A stretch of 64,000 nucleotides of DNA from Limanda limanda (lineage: Eukaryota; Chordata; Actinopteri; Pleuronectiformes; Pleuronectidae): positions 9,572,346 to 9,636,345 of the forward strand of contig NC_083656.1 in the NCBI RefSeq assembly GCF_963576545.1, given 5' to 3'. Position 1 is the first letter of the stretch. Each line of letters opens with the position of its first letter. Below are positions 24,501 through 32,500 of this stretch, in pieces. The position numbers were made by a program, and so were the translations under genes. A model generated the notes under the pieces. The model had not been told where the DNA came from. It was given only the letters and a program-made list of their open reading frames with translations, and searched no databases.

Positions 24501-27052
24501 AGCGACTCTAAGACTTTTACTCAAGTCATTTTCTGACGGGTGACTTTAACTTTTACCGGAGTCACTTTCAAGTAAGATATCTGTACTTTGACTCAAGTAT
24601 GGCTTTCAAGTACTTTGTACACCACTAGGACGCCTTAGTCCTAGTGGTGTCGCCCTTTGTGCTGACTCAACACAACTTAGAAGCTGTTGAGCCTTTATAT
24701 ATGTATTGTACAAACTGGCTAATGTATACAACTTCAAGCAGGGTTGTGTCACTTTGCCGTCCCTACAGGCAAGATACCCTACAGGTGTATTCTCACCCTG
24801 CTGGAAACAAATGCAGTGAAGATAGTCTAATGATAAATAAACAGGCTTACATGTAGATGCGTGGACAAGCTGGTGGGCAGATATACAGGCAGTTACAAAA
24901 TACAGCTAATAGACACAAAAGGTTAGTATTGAAGTGCCGTCAAGCAAGATACTGATAATTTATGAAACTTCAAAATAAAGTCACCAAAATACTGTAACCA
25001 AATTTGCACCTAAAGATATTCAATTGGATGTATTTTGGAGATGTAATTTAGCATTCAAAAAAACATTTGTCTTCAATTATTTATTTCCTTGTTCAGTCTG
25101 AAATTTGGCAGCAAAACCAGACTGTGTCCAGTGTTTTTTCTTCTCTGTACTAGCACTGCCCAGGCTGTTAACAAAAGAGAAACTATCTTAATTTGTGTGC
25201 CTAGTTTCCTGTTGCTGAGTTATCATAAGGGGCATTGTGCATCACTCCTGCTACTGATGAAAGGTCCATGTTTAGTTATATTTACAGACTTTTCTACTGG
25301 TTATACTTTGGTCTATTAGTGTTCTTTGGTAGACTCAAGAGGCACTTGTTTATTCTGTTGAGTTGATTCTTTGTTGTCTCTAGAAGTTCAGATGCACTTG
25401 TCCAATACTATTTTAACCTCAGCATCTCGGGTCCAAAATTTGTAAAATTATACATTATATATATATATAGTGTTGTAATAATTTTTCAGTCAGTTGAAAT
25501 AAATCCTGAAGAGAACAATTTTGGGTTGTCTGTATAGGCCTACTATAAAAAGCACTTAGCACTTTTAATTTTGGTACTCGTACTTTTACTTTTGATACTT
25601 AAGTACATTTCAACACCAGATACTTTTGATACTTAAGTACATTTAATATGAGCGACTCTAAGACTTTTACTCAAGTCATTTTCTGACGGGTGACTTTAAC
25701 TTTTACCGGAGTCACTTTCAAGTAAGATATCTGTACTTTGACTCAAGTATGGCTTTCAAGTACTTTGTACACCAGGCACGTGCACAGATAGACCCCTAGT
25801 GGTGCTCAAGCACCAGCCCTTTTGCCATTGAGGAGAAAACTGCCCTTCTGCTGGAGCCCAATTTTTTCTTCATTCATCAATAATTAAGAATAAAAATTTC
25901 TCTCTCTGTCATCAATTCCCCCCAATGTGTTTTGATGTCTGACGGGGCATTTATTTGAGTTCTTGTGAGAATTTCGCCCCGACATGCTCCGCGGCGCTGA
26001 CAAGCCCCCCCTGACCTGTGACCTCTGAATAAACCTGCTTAATTTTAACTTGAGAACGACGCCTCCTGCCTTTGATTTCCACCCGCAACAAGCATAATGC
26101 CAAGAAAAGAGAGACTCCAAAAGCAGAAGGACAGGGAACTGCAACAAGCAGCTCAGGGTAGCAGCTCTCTTTTATATTGGATCAGGCCATCAACTAGTAA
26201 AACAAATGAGGGAGGATCAGTATGTTTTTATTTATTTATTATTATTGTAAATAATTTTGGCGATGGTTGCCCTTTTTTTTGGTTTGAGGACCTGCCCCCC
26301 AAAATGTCTGTGCACGTGCCTGTTGCACATCACTGGAGAAAACAGTGATTCGCTGTGACTCACCTGTCTATGAAAAACCTTTTGAAACCAAAGAGCTGCT
26401 CGTACCACCTCATGACCTGGTGGGTCGTCTTCCTGGGACAGGCATACGTGATGTGATCGAAGTGTGTGATTGGACAGGACGTGTCCTCGTCCTCCAGGCC
26501 GCTGTCCCTCTCGTGGATCTCGAACCCAGGCAGGAAGGCTCCCTCGTACCTGGTCCTGTCAATGAGCGTGTGGCACACGTTCCCCACCACGGACTTCACC
26601 ACGGAGTAGGTGACGGGACCCCCGTCGTCCTGGACCGTGGTGGGCGGAACCAGGAAGCTGCAGCCCAGGCGCTGGAGGTGGATGAATGACCTCTCCACAT
26701 CCTCCACCTCGAAGCACACGTTGCTCGCCGTGTCCACGGGGAAGTCGGGGCTCACGTCGTACAGACATCTCTCGGATGAGTCGTGGGTTTGATTCCCCAC
26801 CTTCACCTGCTGTGGACGGGGAGGATGAGGAGGGTGAGGAGGCTCTTCATTCACTTTGCCATGGCTCCGGTTTGCTCTCTCGTTGAGGAGGAAGACGGCC
26901 GCTCCCTTCCGGAAGGCCAGCTGCCGGGACCCGCCGGTCAGTCTGCTGGCGAACAGGCGGAACTTGAATTTGGACACGAGGTCTTTGGCTACTTTCCCCG
27001 CGTTAGAAACGTGGAGCGAGATGTGGTGCAACCGGCTCAAGGAGGCTGCCAT
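21378..27052 (-). CDS. hpdl: hpdl (4-hydroxyphenylpyruvate dioxygenase-like), whole coding span of 5 exons, 445 aa
   Basis: HPDL is a mitochondrial vicinal-oxygen-chelate non-haem iron dioxygenase, reported to make 4-hydroxymandelate from 4-hydroxyphenylpyruvate for the ubiquinone headgroup. Exons on the minus strand (27052-26364, 22532-22366, 22282-22131, 21806-21679, 21579-21378) total 1338 nt with matching phases. The three iron ligands expected of the HPD fold are present: His200 in FDHITYACP, His304 in GIQHIGLYT and Glu398 in [15 protein letters not shown]. The two domain halves are complete. It is longer than human HPDL (371 aa) mainly through a His/Pro-rich insert at about residues 63-95 and a shorter insert at about 365-379. 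HPD itself is excluded by the sequence of both ends. Unlike human HPDL, which I recall as single-exon, this gene is split. Confidence 0.94.
21679..21806 (-). CDS. hpdl: hpdl exon 4
   Basis: Acceptor GTGCTGTGGCAG, donor ACAGAAG|GTAAGAG. Encodes [15 protein letters not shown], then [11 protein letters not shown] and a 14-residue stretch not in human HPDL. It has no long open frame of its own and was placed by homology and splice phase. Confidence 0.9.
22131..22282 (-). CDS. hpdl: hpdl exon 3
   Basis: Acceptor GCTTTAATTTCAG, donor CACCGAG|GTCTGT; ends phase 0. Encodes [22 protein letters not shown] with iron ligand His304, then [11 protein letters not shown]. Confidence 0.92.
22366..22532 (-). 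CDS. hpdl: hpdl exon 2
   Basis: Acceptor TTTTTCCGAGCAG, donor GAGCAAG|GTAAGAG; phases 2 to 1. Encodes [11 protein letters not shown] … [12 protein letters not shown] … AESLPEQ, the start of the C-terminal domain. Confidence 0.92.
22881..22934 (+). repeat. GATAAGAT-type retroposon tail
   Basis: Degenerate GATAAGATGAGAT units followed by AAAACTTTATTGATCC, a motif commonly found at 3' ends of fish LINE copies. Only the tail is visible. Confidence 0.55.
23125..23202 (+). repeat. Three tandem hairpin units in the hAT-like left end
   Basis: Units at 23125-23148, 23151-23174 and 23181-23202. The first two have perfect 10-bp arms TAACAAAGTA/TACTTTGTTA around a GAAA loop; the third keeps 8-bp arms. 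Confidence 0.9.
23429..23500 (+). repeat. Second copy of the GGGCCCGAGCAC repeat
   Basis: Differs from the copy at 19704 by about one deleted base over 65 bp. It sits after TTATTATTA inside the outer hAT-like element, so it inserted later or travelled with it. Confidence 0.7.
23979..25772 (+). repeat. Imperfect tandem duplication (two copies of a 650-bp unit)
   Basis: Copy A is 23979-24627 and copy B is 24648-25772. They match closely from TCGCCCTTTGTGCTGACTCA through to AAGTACTTTGTACAC. Copy B carries about 480 extra bases (near 24745-25228), or copy A has lost them; the break occurs at GGGCATTGTG. The copies meet at a 13-bp perfect inverted repeat. Confidence 0.85.
25773..26322 (+). mobile_element. 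Inner hAT-like element with 16-bp inverted repeats
   Basis: The tips CAGGCACGTGCACAGA (left) and its exact reverse complement, allowing for position (right, ending GTGCACGTGCCTG), bound 550 bp. The flanks TTGTACAC and TTGCACAT match at 6 of 8 positions, an aged target duplication. Inside, ATG at 26097 opens a short lysine-rich frame ([14 protein letters not shown]…) that may be the decayed start of a transposase. It interrupts the right end of the outer element and is therefore younger than it. Confidence 0.8.
26364..27052 (-). CDS. hpdl: hpdl exon 1
   Basis: ATG at 27052-27050 ([15 protein letters not shown]) matches the start of HPDL proteins, although the frame is open further upstream. 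The donor is GACAG|GTGAGT. It encodes residues 1-229 and two bases of codon 230, with the N-terminal VOC domain and iron ligand His200. The His/Pro-rich insert lies at residues 63-95. Confidence 0.93.
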
Positions 27053-27900
27053 GTTGGATGTGACGTTTGGCAGGGGGCGTGTCCCATACTTATCGAACAA
27101 CGCCCCCCAGCCACAGTATACAATAGTTATGATAATGATGATGATAAAGTGTACGGAAGTTTTCTTTACAACGTGCTTCTCAAAAGAATAAAACACAAAC
27201 ATTGAAATAAAATCTGAATGATCCATATGAATGAATGTGTTTTTAAAATATGTAATCTCTGTGTGGATTTTCATTATTTGTTTGTTTAAATAGCAATACA
27301 TAATCGATTTCTGTTTTAGATCCTTAAATTATATATGTTTTTGGTTTATACGGGGATAAAACATGGTTCAAATGGTTCATGTTTTCCTAAATTTAGTAAA
27401 ATTCTTTATTCACAAGGATGTATTTCTTTATTCAAAAAACACCCATTTTTATATGCTTATTTAATGAAACCTTGCTTTACCAAGATTTTAAATCATAAAA
27501 ACACGACATTACACTTTACGTACAACATAGTAGTTTACGTTAATTTGTTTGTTCGCCTCATTTCAATAAAGTTTTATTTCCTAACTGTAGTCATGACTGT
27601 AGTGACCATAGATATAGTAGTGACAACATTTCACCCTGCAACCACGGGGCAATTTGGGGTTTCGGGAAAGCTCGGATATTTATAAACTGTGTCAAACAAA
27701 CACCCCGAAATAGTACGTGTTCTTTCGCAAGGTAACAACACCTCACGCTCCAGATTAAATACCAAGAAACGATGAAGCGAAATCTCTTGAAATAGCAAAA
27801 TTATACCGAGTAAAAACACAATATTCTTTCGCCGTGAAAAGTTAAATCCCCTCAGAGTTGTTGCATTTCTGATGAGTCCTGAACGCCTCGCAGCACTGCT
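27053..27900. promoter_or_regulatory. Head-to-head region between hpdl and zranb1; hpdl promoter at its left edge
   Basis: hpdl must start transcription just above 27052. The first 70 bases hold a TGACGT half-CRE (27059-27064) and a minus-strand CGCCCC GC box near 27072, with no TATA box at a fitting distance. From about 27120 to 27800 the DNA is AT-rich with no gene seen. The large minus-strand frame 28416-27631 crosses the zranb1 promoter and looks like chance. Confidence 0.5.
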
Positions 27901-28119
27901 CCCAGCCAATCGGATGGCGCGCTGGGCCAGATGATTGGTGACGGGGGCGGGAACGTTTATTTTGGCTCCGCTGCTCACTGGTCTCTCTGTCGCCGCCATT
28001 AAAACAACACGGAGGCGATGGAACCCGCGGAGCGACGCGGACTCACGCCATGATCCCGGCCGCGCGGAGCCTTCGTCGAGCTGCGGGTCGTCCTGCGGGA
28101 GCTTAACGCCGACGTGAAG
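27900..28119 (+). promoter_or_regulatory. zranb1: zranb1 CpG-rich promoter and non-coding exon 1
   Basis: A CpG-rich block with a CCAAT box at 27906-27910, an inverted CCAAT (ATTGG) near 27934 and a YY1-like CGCCGCCATT at 27991-28000. YY1 elements often sit at or just after start sites of TATA-less genes, so transcription probably begins near 27970-28000. The non-coding exon ends GACGTGAAG|GTAAAC at 28119, a good donor. Its ATGs (28018, 28051) would be upstream AUGs if transcribed. Confidence 0.65.
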
Positions 28120-28713
28120 GTAAACATGTGAGGCAGCGACGGGGCCGGAAACACTCGGATTGGGAAGGTTTTGATAGAGGAGGAGGAAGAGGAGGAGGAG
28201 GAGTGGGGTTTGTTGTGGTTTTCCACAACACTTGAGAACCGAGCGCCGCCGCGAAACCGTGAGAACAATACGTGTTTCCTGCGAGTATTCCTCTTGAGGA
28301 AACGTTATGAGCTTGTACGTTATTAGGGAAATGTCAATTAACTGGTAAAAAAAAAAAAAAAAAGCGACGGTTGCTGCCCTGTATGCTAGCTGGGTGGTTA
28401 GCCTGCGAGCTAGCATGCTATCACTAAGGACAACAAGGTAACCCTAACCCGGTTCATGTAGATTAAAGTCTGGCAGGAAGTTAATGACGTCCACACTGTG
28501 ATCGATGGTCGACAGCCAGCAGGCGACGTCACTGTCACACCATTATCTCGAGCTGTCAATGTCAGTGAAGATACCAGATGTTAGTTTAAAAACTATTGGA
28601 AAACATGGAGCAACTCGTGTATCTGAAACATTTGTTCATCATGTTTACTGATCTTCGAGACGATTCACAGAACTTTGTTTTTGACTCACTTCTACCTGGA
28701 TTTCCCTCCACAG
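28120..28713 (+). other. zranb1: zranb1 intron 1
   Basis: A 0.6-kb first intron, CpG-rich at its left side. It has a GGA-rich purine tract at 28176-28202 and an A-run at 28347-28363. Nothing else was seen. Confidence 0.6.
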
Positions 28714-29567
28714 TGGCCAACCAAAGTGATCCACAATGACGGAGCAGAAGGTGAAGTGGGCCTGTGACTACTGCACCTATGAGAACTGGGCGTCTGCAGT
28801 CAAGTGCACCATGTGCCGTGCGCACAGGTCCACGGGCCCCATCATCACAGAGGAACCTTACAAGAACTGTCCTGATCCAGATCCCGGTGTAGATCGGAGC
28901 CCTCCAAGAACTGAGAGTGGCAGCAGCCTCCTCATCTGCCCCGACTCGAGTGCCAGGCCCAGGGTTAAGCCGGCCAGCATTGCCGAGATCGCCAGCAAGT
29001 GGTCCTGCCAGGTGTGCACCTACCTGAACTGGCCCCGGGCGATCCGCTGCACCCAGTGCCTGTGTCAGCGCCAGAGGACCAGCAGCCCCACCGAGTCCCC
29101 CCAGACTTCAGGCTCCAACGCAGGCTGCCGTCCTGCTCTCCACTCGCCTGTGGACACCTGTGAGGAGTACAATGACAGGAACAGACTCAACACCCACCAG
29201 CAGCACTGGACATGCACAGCTTGCACTTACCAGAACTGGCCCCAGACTACAAAGTGCGTGGTGTGTAAGCACCCCAAGCCCAACAACCAGGAAGCCATAG
29301 GGCGGGCCGAGTCGGCAGATCCGTCACCAGTGATCAACGAGCAGGACAGAGGTCGGTGGAGGGGCAGTTGCAGTGGAGGCCCGGGCCAAAGGAGGTCGCC
29401 TCCAATGCCCAAGAGGGAAGACAATGTCAAAATGGACTTCCAGAGGATAGAGCTGGCAGCTGGAGCCATGAGCAGCAGAGAGGAGCAAGACGTGGACTTC
29501 AAGAAGCTGAAGCAGATTAGAAACCGAATGCGGAAAACAGACTGGCTGTTCCTCAATGCATGTGCCG
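28714..29567 (+). CDS. zranb1: zranb1 exon 2 (start codon, three NZF fingers)
   Basis: Acceptor TTTCCCTCCACAG at 28713; ATG at 28736, so the first 22 bases are UTR. Donor TGTGCCG|GTGAGT, phase 1. It encodes all three NZF fingers and the linker up to LNACA. Confidence 0.96.
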
Positions 29568-32500
29568 GTGAGTTTTTATGTTATTTTCATCTTCCTCCAA
29601 CAAGGGCGGAAGTGAACAAATTAGTAGCTGATTATGGATAAGCCATTTTCAAGGTCTTTGGTGGGTTGGACAAAACAAGCAATTTCAGCACATCACCCTG
29701 AGAACTTGCTCACATATTTGGATATTTTCTCCATGAAATCCTCCATCATTAAAGGTGAAAGCTATCAGCCGATTGCACAATATTGAAGATGATAAATGGA
29801 CGTGGTTAGATTTTAAAATTCTTGGCGTCTGGTCTGGCCTGTGCATCCCATAGTAGCGATGACAAATAGTCAAAGGGTTTACAGGACAGGCTGTCATATC
29901 CCTGTGCAGTTCCCCTGTGTAATCTAAACTGATACAAATAATCCATACTCGTGTTCCACTTTTTTTCTTGTTATCCACTGTCACACCAGCTTTTTATTTC
30001 CTCCCATGATGTCATGCTGCGTATTGACCGATCGAGTTGCTCCAGTCAGAGGCAACACTTTGTCCCCAAGGCAAAACATTAATTCAGTTAGTTCCTGCCT
30101 AGGTCTACTTTGTTACAGAGTACACAGGGCCTCACCTTACCAAGGCCATAGTGGTGTTTTATTAATGAGTGTCATGTCTCCTTGTTTAGATTCCAAACAT
30201 TGAGGGCACAAGAGGAATTTAGCAAGAACCGGGGCTTTGCCGAGAAGGGTTTAATTTCACATAGTGGTGCCCTCGGGTGGAAATGTTCCACTACAGCGAG
30301 ATGATACTTATCGTCAACAAAGCATAAATTAATCTGAAAGGCGGGATAATGACAGTGTGTAGCGAAATAGCTGGTGGGAATCTGATCCGGCTCATCACCG
30401 AGCCCCAGCGCTGCCCTTGCTGTGCCACTGAGAGTGTCTTTGAGAAACTGAGAGGGTGTGAGTGCCTCCCAGCCGGTGGGGATGAATGGGCCGTCTGGGC
30501 AGCACAGTTGAGAGTGGAGCCCGCAGACCAGAGGCTCTCCTGGCTCGTGTTCAAAACACCCTGTAAACAGTGGTGCTTATGTGCCGAGCAGAGGCCCACA
30601 GAGGGCAAAAAATAGCCTTGACAAGACATGGACACCAGTCAACAAAAAATGTCAAAAAGCATGAAAGCAGCACATGATCAGTGTCCAACGACCTTTGTTC
30701 CGTTTGCCCTGTTCGGGTTGTTGTTGAAGAGCACAACACATTGATGTTGTGTCACTGTGGCACAGTTTGTTTTCTCATTTACGCCCCACACAGACCTTTA
30801 GACATTTCCAGGCGTTTAACTGTCTTTTGATTTCTGTCTCTTGTGTTTATTATCCTGGCTTCACTTGTGTTGCCTGTGCTGCAGTACGGCTCCTCAAAGT
30901 GTTTGTGGAGGGAGGAAGTGAGTCGTGCAGCATGTTATGACCAGGCTCAGCCCTTCCTCTGGTCCCACAACTTGATCTCACCTCGCTCGACTGACTGTTT
31001 CCCTGCATTTTTCTGCTGAAGTTTTTTCAGCGCTCTGCGGTTTTTGCCGAAATCAAATGATCCCATTGATTCAACCTCCCCACTAAAGGAAGCACACTGT
31101 TTGCGCTGTATTGTTCTTTTGTTTTACTGAAATACTGTAAGCGGACAATTTAGATATCATAGATCATTAGTTTGAGTTTGCTCATGGGGATGTTTTGAAC
31201 AGTTTAGTGTGATTGTAAAAACATTTGAGAGGAACTCTGTTTTACTTTAAGCAATAGAAAGGATTTTGTTGATGCAATATAATTATTTGATTGTTTAAAA
31301 CAACACAAAAGACCTGCTGTGTATTTTATGATATTGAAAAAAAATTTCACTCCCTTATGGTGTAATCAGACTATAAAACAAATATCCCAAAATGACACGA
31401 TCAGCCCGAAATGAGGAATCCTGAACATCTTGAGCGACCAATTCTGAAATAAAGACAACACAGTAGACTTGTTCAAGAGACATGTCGGACAAGTTGTCTT
31501 TAGAGAGCGGGTGGGGTATTGCATGCAACTCAGGTTTTTGGAAATGAAGCATAGACATTGCTGTTATGTGGCATGCATCTAAACTATTAGGCTGTCATGA
31601 TGCCTCTAACATTTCTGTTTAGCATCTCAGTGAACACTATTTTACGAGGAGTGAGCTATCGCTACTTCTCAGGCCAGCTAGCTACTATGGTAACAAACAC
31701 TCCAGATTGGCAAAGGACGTTATGGAAGGACACTTGTGTAACCTTAATGTTTTCATAATGGGAATGCTCTGCATATGTGGAGTGGAATCAGGACACAGGT
31801 TTCCATCTTGTTTGTACCATGGCAACTCTGACTTAAACCAAAAGTTTATTTAAGGTGTCCAGCATGGCACGAGCTGTTAATCATTTGCTAAATCATTGGG
31901 CATCTAGTTACGGGTCTGTGTTTGCAAAACATCATCCGGCATGTGTAAAAGGAGACCTGACGTTCTTGGCATGTTGAAATGTGGGTTCTCCCAAGGTAAC
32001 TGCCCTCTGCCCATGAACCTCCTCACAGAAGGTTATGCGTTCAGTTTCACCGTGCTACCTAGCTGCCACTCATTTCACCCGTAACAGATGTTGAGACTAC
32101 TAGGGCCAGAAGAGCGGGGGAGGACGCTAATCTGCACAGACTGTCCTCTGTCTGACACAGCTCTCCGATAGCTCTGCATTATAAGCTACACTGCTCTGAC
32201 TGTTCTGCTCTGTAAGCGCCTGACAGTGTGATAACTGTTCTCACACTGGGTTAGCTAGTGGCTACATCTAGAGGTCATCTGAACTATGGCTTGCTGGAGC
32301 TGGCTGTTACATCTTGCGAGCAGGGACGTGGAGTTGGAGCCGCTCCAAAAGACAAGACTAATCCCTTTACAAGGCAAAGGCCTGATTTAAAAGGATTCCC
32401 ATGTTTTTCTATATGGATTAATTTTCTTTTTAGACAGGTTTTAAGATGTGTTTGAACGGGAAGTCCCACTGTTTGGCATCAAACTCTCATACTCTCATAC

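Larger units (their letters stand above)
23112..26335 (+). mobile_element. Nested hAT-like DNA transposon in hpdl intron 1
   Basis: The outer ends are CAGTGGTG at 23112 and CATCACTG at 26335, imperfect inverted tips, flanked by an identical 8-bp target duplication GAGAAAAC (23104-23111 and 26336-26343), as expected of the hAT superfamily. The interior is non-coding ACTTTTACTCAAGTA-type sequence. Within it are three hairpin units (23125-23202), a GGGCCCGAGCAC repeat (23429), two related copies of a 650-bp unit (23979-24627 and 24648-25772) and a second hAT-like element (25773-26322). No transposase is present, so mobility would need a partner in trans. Confidence 0.85.
22533..26363 (-). other. 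hpdl: hpdl intron 1, mostly transposon
   Basis: A 3.8-kb intron of which 3.2 kb (23112-26335) is a nested hAT-like element. Removing it and the retroposon tail at 22881-22934 leaves an intron of about 0.5 kb, in line with the three short introns that follow. The element ends only 28 bases from the exon 1 donor. Confidence 0.85.

Noticed and set aside
26345..26689. Plus-strand frame over hpdl exon 1
   Set aside because: Antisense shadow of a high-GC coding exon.
27631..28416. 261-aa minus-strand frame across the zranb1 promoter
   Set aside because: Crosses CpG-rich promoter and low-complexity purine DNA; no similarity recognised.
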